NCBI RefSeq assembly: GCF_035920445.1
Contig: NZ_CP109162.1
Coordinates: 2,480,001 to 2,544,000, forward strand
Reading direction: 5' to 3'
Length of the DNA: 64,000 nt
Source of the DNA: Nocardia sp. NBC_01730
GTDB taxonomy: Bacteria; Actinomycetota; Actinomycetes; Mycobacteriales; Mycobacteriaceae
Position 1 is the stretch's first letter; each line of letters opens with the position of its first letter. This document shows positions 1-9,608 of the stretch, one piece after another. The translations under genes were made by a program, and so were the position numbers. A model generated the notes under the pieces. That model ran no database searches, had not been told where the DNA came from, and worked only from the letters and a program-made list of their open reading frames with translations.

Positions 1-1
1 G

Positions 2-1117
2 GTCGTGCATCTGGGCGACTACATCTACGAGCGCGCCTGGATACACGGCCGCGAGGGAATCACGGTGGGACCACACTTTCGCGACGAAGCCGTCGATCTT
101 CCCGGCTACCGGCTGCGCTATGCGCTCTACAAGGCCGAGCAACCGTTGCGCGCCGCGCACGCCGCGTTTCCGTGGCTGGTCACCATGGACGATCACGAGG
201 TCGACAACAACTGGGCGGGTGACGCGCCCGGCGCTGGGTTCGATATCTCCCGTTTTCGCGCCCTGTTCCGCCGCCGCCGGGCCGCCGCCTTCCAAGCCAT
301 GTACGAACACCAGCCGCTGCGGATCGCGCAGCTGCCGTCCGGGCCGTCGGTACGTTTGCACCGCCGCTACCGGTTCGGCGACCTCGCGGAGATCACCATG
401 CTCGATACCCGGCAATATCGCACTCAGCAGGCGTGTGGCGGGACGGCCGGGCCCGACTGCGCCGACCGGTTCGCCACCGATCGCACGATATTGGGTGCAG
501 GGCAACGGGATTGGCTGATCGACGGCCTCGCCCACTCCCCAGCCCGCTGGCAGGTCATCGGCAACCAGGTGGGCATGAGCCAGAACGACAGCGACCCGGG
601 CCCCGGCGTCAGGGTGTCCACCGACTCCTGGGACGGCTATGTCGCCGACCGCAACACCGTGCTCGGAGCGGCCGCCGACCGAGGGGTCCGCAACCTGGTG
701 GTGATCACCGGCGACCGGCACGAGAACCACGCCGCCCACCTGCGCCGCGACTACGTCGATCCCGAATCACCCGTCGTGGCGGCGGAATTCACGGGAACGT
801 CGATCTCGAGCAACGGCGACGGAGCCGATCTCAACGACAAGGGGCGTCTGCTGCTGGCCGCCAATCCGGATCTCGAGTTCTTCAACGCGCAGCGCGGGTA
901 CGTACGCGTCGAGCTCGACCATCAGCTGTGGCGCAACGACTTCCGCGTCGTGCCCTACATCCGCCGCCCCGGCGCACCCATCCACACCCGCGCCAGCTAC
1001 GTCGTCCAAGACGGGGTGCCCGGGGTCACCGAGGCATGGCGGCCCGACAACTCGAGCGAGCCAGGATCCGCAGCCGATGCCACCGGACCGATCGACAGCA
1101 CCCGCGGTACCCGCTGA
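2..1117 (+). CDS. PhoD-like alkaline phosphatase/phosphodiesterase, 5' end outside window
   Basis: The reading frame is open at the first base, so the true start, with any Tat signal and N-terminal domain, lies upstream. The visible part is the metal-binding catalytic core of the PhoD family. HLGDYIYE gives the first Asp ligand, DDHEVDNNW is the central signature, and ITGDRHENH lies near the C-terminal side. Known PhoD enzymes are exported and release phosphate from organic esters using Ca and Fe. The C-terminus is complete and ends 19 bp before the convergent metallophosphoesterase gene. The family call is firm; the substrate is not visible from sequence. Confidence 0.85.
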   Translation, partial: VVHLGDYIYERAWIHGREGITVGPHFRDEAVDLPGYRLRYALYKAEQPLRAAHAAFPWLVTMDDHEVDNNWAGDAPGAGFDISRFRALFRRRRAAAFQAMYEHQPLRIAQLPSGPSVRLHRRYRFGDLAEITMLDTRQYRTQQACGGTAGPDCADRFATDRTILGAGQRDWLIDGLAHSPARWQVIGNQVGMSQNDSDPGPGVRVSTDSWDGYVADRNTVLGAAADRGVRNLVVITGDRHENHAAHLRRDYVDPESPVVAAEFTGTSISSNGDGADLNDKGRLLLAANPDLEFFNAQRGYVRVELDHQLWRNDFRVVPYIRRPGAPIHTRASYVVQDGVPGVTEAWRPDNSSEPGSAADATGPIDSTRGTR

Positions 1118-1136
1118 CACGTGTCCGACCGCGCCC

Positions 1137-2279
1137 TCAGCTGCTCGCCGACTCCGAACGCAGGACAAGAACGGTGATTTCACTCGGGGCGAAGACACGC
1201 AGTTGCGGTCCCCAGAAGCCGGTGCCGCGGCTGGTGTACAGCTGGGTACGTTCGCCGTGGCGGCTCAGGCCCGCGACGACGGGCTGGTCGAGGCGAACCA
1301 GGTAGTGGAAAGGCCAGATCTGGCCGCCATGGGTATGGCCGGAGATCTGCAGCGCTATGCCCGCCGCGGCGGCGTCGGTGATCTGTTTGGGTTGATGGGC
1401 GAGCAGGACGACCGGCGCGTGCGGGTCCGCACCCGCGAGTGCGGCGGGCAGGTCGGGGCCATGACCGGTCAGGCCGACGCCGGTGGGGTCGTCGATGCCC
1501 GCGATCACCAACTGGTCGTCGCCGCGGCGCACCGTCTCGTGCTGGTTGTGCAGCGGCTGCCAGCCGAGAGACGCCATGTGGTCGATCCAGCCCTGTGCGT
1601 CGCCGAAATACTCATGGTTGCCAGTGATGTAGAACCTGCCGAGTTCGGCCTCGACCTTGCCGAGCGGGTCGACCTGCGGGTGCCGCTTCGCCACCGAGCC
1701 ATCCGCGAGATCACCCGCGTGGCAGGCGATATCGGGGCGCTGCGCGTTCACGACTTCGACCACACGTTCCGACCAGCGCAACCGGTCGAGTGCGGCGAAG
1801 TGGGTGTCGGTGACAACCACCATGCGCAGGCCGTCCAGGGCAGGCCCGAGCCCCGGGATGACGACATCGACCGTGCGCACCCGGGGCACGCGACGCGCCT
1901 CGACCACTCCCCACACCACCAGGACGGTCGCGGCGGCGAGCACGCCCACCGCGACGACGCGGGAGCGAGCCGGATCGTCGACGCCCGCGACAGCCAACCC
2001 CATCCGCGCGAGGTTCCCGAACACCGACCAGGTGAACACCACCCACAGCACGCCCAGCAGCGTGTCGCCGACGATGGACGCGGCATCCGACTGCGCGGGC
2101 CCGTGTCCGAGGAACATCGCCGCAGGAAGGCAGACGAACCCGAGCAGGAACAGCGCGGAACCGATCCAGAACAGCGGCCCGGCTCCCTGAGCGGGCGCTT
2201 CCACCAAGGTCCACCAGGGAAGCAGGAACAACACTGCGGGAATCGCCAGAAACAGCATCAGGCGGGACACGTACTTCAA
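1137..2279 (-). CDS. Membrane-anchored metallophosphoesterase
   Basis: A 380-residue protein with several hydrophobic segments in the first ~130 residues, followed by a calcineurin-type phosphoesterase domain. Metal-binding signatures are visible in order: TDTHFAALD, HAGDLADG, ITGNHEY and SGHTHGGQIWP (GDLxDG, GNHE and GHxH classes). The arrangement matches YkuE/YaeI-like phosphoesterases, but the membrane part places the catalytic domain at the membrane. The start is a TTG preceded by a GAGGAT-type ribosome site; a GTG three codons later is an alternative. The gene is convergent with the PhoD-like gene, so no shared operon is implied. The substrate is unknown. Confidence 0.8.
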   Translation of the reverse strand: MKYVSRLMLFLAIPAVLFLLPWWTLVEAPAQGAGPLFWIGSALFLLGFVCLPAAMFLGHGPAQSDAASIVGDTLLGVLWVVFTWSVFGNLARMGLAVAGVDDPARSRVVAVGVLAAATVLVVWGVVEARRVPRVRTVDVVIPGLGPALDGLRMVVVTDTHFAALDRLRWSERVVEVVNAQRPDIACHAGDLADGSVAKRHPQVDPLGKVEAELGRFYITGNHEYFGDAQGWIDHMASLGWQPLHNQHETVRRGDDQLVIAGIDDPTGVGLTGHGPDLPAALAGADPHAPVVLLAHQPKQITDAAAAGIALQISGHTHGGQIWPFHYLVRLDQPVVAGLSRHGERTQLYTSRGTGFWGPQLRVFAPSEITVLVLRSESASS

Positions 2280-2478
2280 GTGGACTCATCCTCGTCGGCG
2301 CAGGTACAGCGCGCGGTCCCTCCCCCGGCGCCATGGGGCGCTATCGACGATAGCGTCCTGCTCCCGAGGCCGCAGATGGCCTGCGTGATACGTGGTGCGC
2401 AGCCCGCTGCGTCGCGGCCCGTCGAATCAGCGGAACCGAAATCGCGGCGCACTCTTCCGGACCGGACTCGTCAACCGT

Positions 2479-3720
2479 TCAGGACACCCCGAGCCGCTCG
2501 GCCAACACGGCGAGATCCTTGTCACCGCGGCCGGACAGGCACAGCACGATCAGCGAGTCGGCGGGAATCTCACCACGGTCACCCATTTCCAGCAGATGTC
2601 CGACGGCGTGAGCGGATTCGAGGGCGGCGAGGATGCCTTCGGTGTGGCTGAGCGCCTGCATTCCGCGCAGCGCGACGGCGTCGGTGGCCGCGCGGTAGGT
2701 CACCCGGCCGCTGTCCTTCAGATGACTGAGTTCGGGACCCACGCCCGGATAGTCCAACCCCGCCGCGATGCTGTGGGTCCGTGCGATCTGACCGTCCTCG
2801 TCCTGCAGGAGATAGCTGTAGGAGCCGTCGATCTCACCTGGGCTTCCCATGCAGAGGGTCGCCGCGTGATCGCCGGTCTCGACACCTCGTCCGGCCGCCT
2901 CGACGCCGATCAATCGCACCTCCGGATCACCCGCGAACGGATGGAAGACCCCGATGGCGTTGCTGCCGCCGCCCACACAGGCGAGGATGTAGTCGGGCAG
3001 TCTGCCTTCGGCTCGGACGATCTGGTTGCGGGTCTCCGCACCGATCATCGTCTGGAAATCGCGCACGATCCTCGGGTACGGCGCGGGCCCTGCCGCGGTG
3101 CCGAACAGGTAGTGGGTCGTGTCCAGGTTCGCCACCCAGTCGCGCACCGACTCACTGATCGCGTCCTTGAGCCGCCGCGAACCGCTGTCCACCGCGCGCA
3201 CCTCGGCGCCGAGCAGTTTCATGCGCACCACGTTGGACGCCTGACGGCGCATGTCGTCGGTCCCCATGTAGACGACGCAGGTCAGGCCGAGCATCGCGCA
3301 CACCGTAGCCACCGCGACGCCGTGCTGCCCTGCGCCGGTCTCGGCGACGATCCGTCGCTTGCCCATCCTTTTGGCCAGCAGCGCCTGTCCGAGCGCATTG
3401 TTGATCTTGTGTGCGCCGGTGTGCGTCATATCCTCACGTTTCAGATAGACGCGCGCCCCCGGCACTCTCAGCAACTCGGCGAACCGCCGCACCTGATGCA
3501 ACAGTGTGGGCCGCCCGACCCGGTCGCGCAGCAACTCGTGGTACTCGGCCACGAAGCTCGGATCCGCCTGCGCGAGTTGATAGTCCTGTTCGAGATCCAG
3601 CAGTGCGGCCATCAGACCTTCAGGGACGAATCTGCCTCCGAACACACCGTATCGTCCACGCTCGTCTGGAAACATTCCATGCCGGTACCCGCTCGCCGGC
3701 ACTTCGTGGTCAACCCTCAT
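2479..3720 (-). CDS. trpB: Orphan tryptophan synthase beta chain
   Basis: A PLP enzyme of 413 residues that condenses indole with serine. The PLP lysine motif THTGAHKINNA, the catalytic Glu region VAETGAGQHGVA, the phosphate-binding loop CVGGGSNAIG and the C-terminal LCLSGRGDKD are all present, so it should be active. No trpA, trpC or other trp gene is adjacent, so this is a stand-alone copy. It could salvage indole or serve specialised metabolism, or the genome may hold a second trpB in a normal trp operon. The ATG at 3720 is chosen over the TTG one codon upstream; no clear Shine-Dalgarno is seen. The leader contains a large inverted repeat. Confidence 0.9.
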   Translation of the reverse strand: MRVDHEVPASGYRHGMFPDERGRYGVFGGRFVPEGLMAALLDLEQDYQLAQADPSFVAEYHELLRDRVGRPTLLHQVRRFAELLRVPGARVYLKREDMTHTGAHKINNALGQALLAKRMGKRRIVAETGAGQHGVAVATVCAMLGLTCVVYMGTDDMRRQASNVVRMKLLGAEVRAVDSGSRRLKDAISESVRDWVANLDTTHYLFGTAAGPAPYPRIVRDFQTMIGAETRNQIVRAEGRLPDYILACVGGGSNAIGVFHPFAGDPEVRLIGVEAAGRGVETGDHAATLCMGSPGEIDGSYSYLLQDEDGQIARTHSIAAGLDYPGVGPELSHLKDSGRVTYRAATDAVALRGMQALSHTEGILAALESAHAVGHLLEMGDRGEIPADSLIVLCLSGRGDKDLAVLAERLGVS

Positions 3721-3759
3721 CAAACACCAACGCTTTCACCGCCGCAGATCCGACGGATC

Positions 3760-3819
3760 AGTCTGTTCTGCTCGTGCTAGCACAACACCACTGTTCGGCA
3801 ACAGCAGAGTTAACAGACT
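3760..3819 (-). promoter_or_regulatory. Dyad-rich leader upstream of trpB
   Basis: AGTCTGTT (3760-3767) and AACAGACT (3812-3819) are exact complements. Just inside them CTGCT (3768-3772) pairs with AGCAG (3803-3807). The perfect palindrome GTGCTAGCAC lies inside at 3774-3783. The element is 40-100 bp ahead of the trpB start, so it could be an operator or a leader RNA hairpin. I found no Trp-codon-rich leader peptide, so classical attenuation is not supported. The assignment to trpB control is inference from position. Confidence 0.45.
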
Positions 3820-3989
3820 AGATTTTTCGGATGGCTAACGTCTTCTCACTGCTGGAGGTGGTCGGCCATCGGGGTGTGCTTCGACTGCCGTCGGGCGCGC
3901 ATCACCATGCGCGCGGCCGACTCACCCGCTACGCGCCCTGGTGAGGTCCGAGCGACGGTGTCCGTGCGCAGGTCACGCTCATGTGGTGG

Positions 3990-5216
3990 TCACCGACGCT
4001 CGGCGACGACAGTGTCGGAGATCTGCGCGACCAGCTGCCATGGGCGCTTGGAGTCGGTCGTGGCCTTGCCGCTGGTGAGGATCGCACCGGACAACCCCCG
4101 CGCCGGGTCGGCCCAGCCGTACTGGGTGGTCAGTCCGCTGCGGCCGAAGTGCGCCGCGGTGTCGCGGCCGAACTTCGACCTCCGCCCGCCCAGCTCGAAA
4201 CCCGCGCGACTGACCCGTCCGGCCACGCCGGGCAGCCAGCGGGCGGGCCGCACCGCCTCGCGCAACGTCTCCGGCCGGATGATCCTGCGGCCGTCGGGTC
4301 CGCCGCGTGTGAGGATTTCATAGAAGCGCGACAGCTCGGACGCGGTGGTGATCAAATTGCCAGAGGGCAGCTCGGCGGTCAGGAACGCCTGGGTGGCCGA
4401 CCGGGATGCGCGGTCCATCCGTCCTCCGATCGCCTTGCTGGCCACATAAGTCGACATCCGCGAGGGCGCGGGACCGGTCTTGACGCTCGGTACGACCTTG
4501 TCGAGGTCCTCGGGGGGCACGCCGAACGTGGTCCACCGGAACCCGAACGGCTCCAGCACCTGTTCGGACAGATGCTCCCGCAACCGCTTTCCGGTCGCCC
4601 GCTGCACCAGAAGACGCACGATCAGACCGCTGGTCAGCGCGTGGTAGACCCGGAACCGGCCCGGCTTGCAACTCGGGACCAGATCGGCCAATCCGCGCAC
4701 GGCCAACTCCTCGTCGAGCACTAGATCGACCCCCCGGTACGGCGGCGTGACGAAGGGCACCCCCGCGGAGTGCGAGAGCACGTCGCCGATCGTGATGTCG
4801 GCCTTGCCGTTCGCGGCGAATTCCGGGATGAAGTCGCACACCGGGTCATCCAGCCCGAACGCGCCCTGTTCGATGAGCATGAACATGAGCGCGCCGGACA
4901 CTCCCTTCGCCGTCGAGAAGCCACAGAACGGTGTGTCCGGTGTCGCGAGCACTTTTTTCGCGGTCGGTCCATCGTGCGGCGCGTTGCCCCAACCGTGCCC
5001 GATGGTCCGATTCAGCGCGATCTTGCCGTTTCGCCGCAGACACACCTGGATGGCCGGGCTCGTGCCCACCCGGTACCACGCCCGCACCGACTCCCACAGC
5101 GTCTCGCGGTCTCCGCGGCTGAGTCCGGCCTCCGCCGGATCGTCCTCGTGGCCCACCGTGGTCACGGTGTCCAGGTCCTCGGCAATCGCCACTGATCCGG
5201 CCGTAAGCGTGCTCAT
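3990..5216 (-). CDS. Serine hydrolase of the beta-lactamase/EstB (LipE-like) family
   Basis: A 408-residue protein with the penicillin-binding/beta-lactamase fold (PF00144 type). The nucleophile motif SxxK is visible as FSTAKG, the second motif is read as RVYHALTSG (Tyr at the YxN position), and a late HFGRSG could supply the HxG-like element. Mycobacterial LipE and bacterial EstB esterases share this layout; they usually hydrolyse esters rather than beta-lactams. No signal peptide is obvious, so a cytoplasmic location is likely. The gene sits 269 bp upstream of trpB on the same strand with no evidence for co-transcription. Confidence 0.75.
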   Translation of the reverse strand: MSTLTAGSVAIAEDLDTVTTVGHEDDPAEAGLSRGDRETLWESVRAWYRVGTSPAIQVCLRRNGKIALNRTIGHGWGNAPHDGPTAKKVLATPDTPFCGFSTAKGVSGALMFMLIEQGAFGLDDPVCDFIPEFAANGKADITIGDVLSHSAGVPFVTPPYRGVDLVLDEELAVRGLADLVPSCKPGRFRVYHALTSGLIVRLLVQRATGKRLREHLSEQVLEPFGFRWTTFGVPPEDLDKVVPSVKTGPAPSRMSTYVASKAIGGRMDRASRSATQAFLTAELPSGNLITTASELSRFYEILTRGGPDGRRIIRPETLREAVRPARWLPGVAGRVSRAGFELGGRRSKFGRDTAAHFGRSGLTTQYGWADPARGLSGAILTSGKATTDSKRPWQLVAQISDTVVAERR

Positions 5217-5343
5217 TCGGCCAGCTTATCGACCACTGGCCGGGACTGGTTGTCCCGCTGTGCCCGCACGACCACGGGGTCGGTTACCCGCTGGTGGAGG
5301 CGGAGATTCATCGGGGAACAGCAGGCCCACCGATTCGACTGCC

Positions 5344-7890
5344 TCACGACCGCCGTGTGCGCTTCGGGCGGCGGGTGGCTTCCTCTGCCACCCGAGCCCG
5401 CTGGTCGGCGGGCACGAGGACGAGGATGTCCTCGCGCGAGCCGATCATCAGCTTCTGCAGGATCGCGGCCATCTGGGCGTCCACGGTCTTGAAGGAGCTG
5501 CCCCGTCGCGCGGCGATCGCGGTGTTGGTCCAGCCCGCCGCCGCCAAAGTCGCTACATCCTGCTCGGCGGTCGACAGATCCTGCCATCGGGATGGGCGCT
5601 GCTGCCGTACGGGGTGGTCCACCGGCAGGCGGTCCAGCGACAATGCGCCCAAGGCCAATTGGGCCACCTCACCGAGTTCGGGCCGCAGCAGCGAACCCTC
5701 GCGCTCGGCCGCCGCGAAGTCCGTCGCGCCGAGGACCTCACGGGCGACCGCGGCTGCGGCGGCGGTCTCGGTGGCGAACGGTCCCAGGTTCGCGATATCC
5801 ACGCCCAATCTCTGCCGCAAAGCGGCGACACCACCGATGAGCCGCGCGATGTCCAGCGCCCACTCGGTCACCTCACCGGAACGCTCGTCGCCTGCGTCGG
5901 CGATCAAACGTGCCAGGATCCACGCGTGGACGTGGATCCCCCACACCCCACCCCACTGATCGCGCATCGCCAGTTGGCTCGACAGCGTCGCACGCCCCAC
6001 CGCCAAGGCTTGCTTCGGGTCGCCATGTTTGGTCAGCGCGATCGCCCAGGCCAATTGGGCCCACGACTCGGCCCACTGCGCGCCGGACCGCTGCGCGTCG
6101 TCCAGGTGCCACCGGGTGATGTCGAGCGCCTGCGCCGCCGTACCCAGGAACGCGGCGGCGAGCGCCTCGAACAGCCCGCCCATCGCGGCGCCGCCGCGGT
6201 CGTCCCGCTCCACGGATTTCGCACGCGCACGGGCCAAGACACCGATCGCGCGCACATCGCACCGCACCAGCAGCAGCTCACTGCCTCTGGCGAATTCCAC
6301 CGGAGCGGGCAGACCCAAATCGCGTTCGGGGTGCTCGCGCCAGCCCGCGCGGGCCGCCGGATCCGGCACGCAGAGCGCGACGCAGTCGTCGAGCATGCGT
6401 TCGGCATCCTCGTGCGCGCCCTGGCACAAACTGATCCACCCGATCATCGACATCGCCGCGAGTTGCAGTTGAACCGGCTGCGGGTCGAGACCGCGGGTGG
6501 CGGCGAGGGTGCGCTCGGCCAAGCGGCGGGGCTCGCGCAGCGACCCCCTGAAGAACGGGGCGCGCAGCGCGATAAGCCCGGCCGCGATCTCCAGACCGAC
6601 GGCAGCCTCCCCCGGCGTGCTGAGGCTGCCGTCGATGGCGCACAGCAGGTTGTCCCAGGCCGCCCCGGCCCAGTCGAGTATGTCCTGTTCGGCCGGGCCG
6701 AACCATTCGACCTGTGCCGCGACGACCTTGTCGCGGTAGTAACTGCGGTGTCTGCGCGTCAAGCGAGCCCATTCGTCGCCGCGCTCGCGCAGTCGCTGCT
6801 GGGCGAACACGCGAAAACTCTCCAGCAGCGAGTAGCGCGCCGTGTCCGCGGTCAGGTGGACCGACACGAGCGATTGGTCCGCCAGCCGCTCGAGCAGATC
6901 CTCGATCTCGGCGCGGGCAAGACCGTCATCGTCCTCGTCGGAGCAGACCGCCTCGATCGCCTCGAGCTCGGCGCCCACATCGAGCCCGGACGCGCCCGCG
7001 TCCTCGTGGCCGACGTCGTATCCGGCCGCGAACACCGCCAACCGCTCGAAGAGCAGGCGCTCCTTGTCCCGGCACAGGTCGTAGGACCAGGCGATCACAT
7101 CGCGAATGCCCTGATGCCGTTCGTCGGCGCCGACGCGCGGACCATGCGACCAGCGCAGCCTCCGGTCGCTCACCTCCCCGCTGAGGTCACGCAGGATCAT
7201 CGCGAGCGGTTGGCGCAGCAGTCGCGCGGCGGCCAGCCGGATGTAGAGCGGGTGGTTGTGCACGTGCCCGCAGATCGCGACGGCATCCTCGACGTCGCGG
7301 TCGGCGATGGTGTGCCCGGTCAGATCCGCGCGTCGACGGAACAGGGTCAGCGCCTGTTCCTGGGACAGCGCGGGCACGGGCACGAGTTGCTCGTCGACCC
7401 AGCCGATCGCCTCGCGGCTGGTGGCCAGCACGGTGAGTCCGGGTACCGCGTCGAGCAGGTCGGCGATCACCCGGGCCGCCCCGTCCAGGACGTGTTCGCA
7501 GTTGTCCATCACGAGGATCGTCTGCACGGCGCGGCCCACAGCGTCGGTGCGACCGAGCGTACTCACCACCGCATCCCACGCTGACCGTCCGGAGAAGTCG
7601 GCGTCAACCAGCGACTGCGCGAGCTCCTCCTCGACGGCCGACGCGTCGGCGCCCTTCGCCAGCCGGGCCAGGCGCACCCAGTGCACCGGCACCCGCCGCG
7701 CCTTCTGGAATCGGTGCACGACTTCCGTCGCCAGACGAGTTTTCCCGATCCCGCCCACGCCGATCAAGGTGACCAGGCGGTTGGCGCCGAGCAATAGCAC
7801 CCCGACGTTTTCCAGCTCGCGTTCGCGACCGACGAAATCACTGGTGGCCGCCGGCGGGAAACCCGGACTCGGCGCACGACTTACCGACAC
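5344..7890 (-). CDS. Large ATP-binding LuxR-type transcriptional regulator
   Basis: An 848-residue protein. Residues ~18-320 form an NB-ARC/AAA-like NTPase with Walker A GVGGIGKT (44-51) and a Walker B-like ILVMDNCEH. A long helical middle region follows. The last ~80 residues carry a LuxR/GerE-type helix-turn-helix beginning LSTAEQDVATLAAAG. Related regulators (LAL-type and the AfsR/MalT class) sense a small molecule and often sit by secondary-metabolite genes. It starts with GTG and is divergent from the 8058 and 8390 genes, so those two are plausible targets. The effector and targets are inferred, not shown. Confidence 0.75.
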   Translation of the reverse strand: MSVSRAPSPGFPPAATSDFVGRERELENVGVLLLGANRLVTLIGVGGIGKTRLATEVVHRFQKARRVPVHWVRLARLAKGADASAVEEELAQSLVDADFSGRSAWDAVVSTLGRTDAVGRAVQTILVMDNCEHVLDGAARVIADLLDAVPGLTVLATSREAIGWVDEQLVPVPALSQEQALTLFRRRADLTGHTIADRDVEDAVAICGHVHNHPLYIRLAAARLLRQPLAMILRDLSGEVSDRRLRWSHGPRVGADERHQGIRDVIAWSYDLCRDKERLLFERLAVFAAGYDVGHEDAGASGLDVGAELEAIEAVCSDEDDDGLARAEIEDLLERLADQSLVSVHLTADTARYSLLESFRVFAQQRLRERGDEWARLTRRHRSYYRDKVVAAQVEWFGPAEQDILDWAGAAWDNLLCAIDGSLSTPGEAAVGLEIAAGLIALRAPFFRGSLREPRRLAERTLAATRGLDPQPVQLQLAAMSMIGWISLCQGAHEDAERMLDDCVALCVPDPAARAGWREHPERDLGLPAPVEFARGSELLLVRCDVRAIGVLARARAKSVERDDRGGAAMGGLFEALAAAFLGTAAQALDITRWHLDDAQRSGAQWAESWAQLAWAIALTKHGDPKQALAVGRATLSSQLAMRDQWGGVWGIHVHAWILARLIADAGDERSGEVTEWALDIARLIGGVAALRQRLGVDIANLGPFATETAAAAAVAREVLGATDFAAAEREGSLLRPELGEVAQLALGALSLDRLPVDHPVRQQRPSRWQDLSTAEQDVATLAAAGWTNTAIAARRGSSFKTVDAQMAAILQKLMIGSREDILVLVPADQRARVAEEATRRPKRTRRS

Positions 7891-8057
7891 ACCAAGGCAG
7901 CCTAGTCGGGTCTCGGCGACGGAAAGCCGAGAGGCATAGGTATTCGGCGGCAGATCGCGGCCGGGCCACCGATGCGCACGACCTACCTATCCGGCGATCC
8001 TGATAAGTCACCGCGGCGCAGAACCGGCGCCGCGGACGAACTGAGCACAGGAAAACG

Positions 8058-8288
8058 ATGTCTGCACCGGAGCGCCGGGACACCGCCGATGGACGACACC
8101 AGCGTAGAGATTGGTGCCGGATCCACGTGCGGTTCGAACACCCACCGATCGAGCTGGACTATCGGGACGCGAGCATCATTGCCCGGCAATTCGCCGCGGC
8201 CGCCACCAGGATCGGTGCGGTCGTCACCATCGACCACGATCTTCGCGGCGACCTGCCGCCGTTGCCGTGCCGGAGTTTGTGGACCTGA
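8058..8288 (+). CDS. Small hypothetical protein
   Basis: A 76-codon frame preceded by AGGA about 5 bases before the ATG. The product has an Arg/Asp-rich N-terminus and then a more protein-like stretch (residues ~23-65) with alternating hydrophobic residues. I do not recognise a family. It lies between the divergent LuxR-type regulator and the flavin monooxygenase gene, 101 bp ahead of the latter, and could be co-transcribed with it. Overlapping frames exist here, so the call is tentative. Confidence 0.4.
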   Translation: MSAPERRDTADGRHQRRDWCRIHVRFEHPPIELDYRDASIIARQFAAAATRIGAVVTIDHDLRGDLPPLPCRSLWT

Positions 8289-8389
8289 GCGCCGATGCCG
8301 ACGGTCCCTACCGATGTGGCTTACCCACCTATTCGCCAACGATCTCACTATCGACCCGCAGTCGATCTTCACCACCGAAAGGACGCGCA

Positions 8390-9589
8390 GTGGGACAGAT
8401 ACAGGTACTCGGAGCAGGCGAATGCGGATTGCCCCTCGCCCATCGGCTCCTGCGAGGCGGCAAGTCGGTCACCCTGGTGGCCGACCGCGACGCCGACGCC
8501 GTCCTCGCGGGCACAGTGACCAGCACGCAGGTCAAGTTCTCGCCCACCCTGGACCTCGAATCGGATGCGGGGCTCGGTTTCTGGCAGTCGACCGCGCCGA
8601 ACATCGAGGGCATCCGCCTCAGCATGGTCGTCGACCGCACGGTGGTGGTCGGCTGGTCCGGGCACCTCACCCGACCGGCACAGAGCGTGGACCAGCGGAC
8701 CGTATTCGCGCGCTGGCTCAGCGAGTTCGTAGCCGAGGGCGGAGACCTGCGGATCGCCGACCCGTCGGTGGCGGAACTCGATCGCCGGGCCGCCGACTAC
8801 GACCTGACCGTCGTCACCCGCGCCTCGCGCGAACTCGCCGCGTGTTTCGAGGCCGACCCGACGTGGACCGTTCCCGCCGAACCCCTGCGACGCCTCGCGG
8901 TGTTGTATCTCGACGGCGTCCAACCGGACCCGGACAACCTGGGCACCTACATCTCCCTGCCCGGACACGGCGAAGTGATCTCGTACCCCGGACTGACCGG
9001 CCGCCCCGGACAGGAACGCCGGTGCGAGATGGTCCTCTTCGAGGCGCGGTCCGGCGGTGCGCTGGACGTGTTCGATTCGCACAGCACGCCGACCGAACGC
9101 GTCCGGCAGGCGAAAGAGCTGCTCGATCACCTCCTGCCCGCCGAGCTCGCCGACCGGTATCGCGCCGCCGAACCGACCGATGCCGGGGCGACCCTCGTCG
9201 GCGCCGTGACACCGGCCATGCGCAAGCCGGTGGGCACCCTGCCGTCCGGCACGCCCGTGCTCGGCGGCGGCGACGTCGTCTGCCGGATGGACCCGGGCGG
9301 CGCGCAGGGCGCCAACAACGCCGTCCAGTGCGCGATCCGCTACAGCGAGGCGATCCTGCACAATCCCGGCGGCCCTTACGACCGGGCCTGGATGGAATGG
9401 GCCGCCGCGCCGTGGCTCACCGGCGTCGCGCACCCCGCTGCGCTGTGGACCGCGACGGTGCTCGACCCCCCTCCCGCGATGCAGGAGCTGATGCTCGCCG
9501 CGCAGCACGACCCGACGCTGGCCGACGCGTTCACCGACACCTTCGCGCGACCCGCGAACATGGCCCAGTTCGCGGGGTCCCCGACGTGA
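8390..9589 (+). CDS. Styrene/indole monooxygenase (StyA)-like FAD-dependent oxygenase
   Basis: A 399-residue protein starting at a GTG six bases after a GAAAGGA ribosome site; a longer upstream frame does not look like protein. The N-terminus VLGAGECGLPLAHRLL is a Rossmann FAD-binding GxGxxG motif. The sequence through FSPTLDLES and GGDVVCRMDPGGAQGAN resembles StyA-type two-component epoxidases (group E flavoproteins). Those use FADH2 supplied by a separate reductase (StyB); none is nearby. Family members epoxidise styrenes or indole, but substrate range cannot be read here. It is convergent with the P450 gene, only 19 bp away. Confidence 0.75.
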   Translation: MGQIQVLGAGECGLPLAHRLLRGGKSVTLVADRDADAVLAGTVTSTQVKFSPTLDLESDAGLGFWQSTAPNIEGIRLSMVVDRTVVVGWSGHLTRPAQSVDQRTVFARWLSEFVAEGGDLRIADPSVAELDRRAADYDLTVVTRASRELAACFEADPTWTVPAEPLRRLAVLYLDGVQPDPDNLGTYISLPGHGEVISYPGLTGRPGQERRCEMVLFEARSGGALDVFDSHSTPTERVRQAKELLDHLLPAELADRYRAAEPTDAGATLVGAVTPAMRKPVGTLPSGTPVLGGGDVVCRMDPGGAQGANNAVQCAIRYSEAILHNPGGPYDRAWMEWAAAPWLTGVAHPAALWTATVLDPPPAMQELMLAAQHDPTLADAFTDTFARPANMAQFAGSPT

Positions 9590-9608
9590 GCGGCGAACGC
9601 CCCGGATA

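Noticed and set aside
1077..2651. 524-codon plus-strand frame
   Set aside because: Antisense to the metallophosphoesterase, whose catalytic motifs are clear; no protein-like features.
3841..3989. Trp leader peptide for attenuation
   Set aside because: Short frames with an ATG exist on the minus strand but none contains tryptophan codons.
4666..7584. Very long open frame (972 codons) on the plus strand
   Set aside because: It is antisense to the serine hydrolase and LuxR-type regulator. Its composition (Arg/Gln/His-rich, no motifs) is that of a shadow frame in GC-rich DNA.
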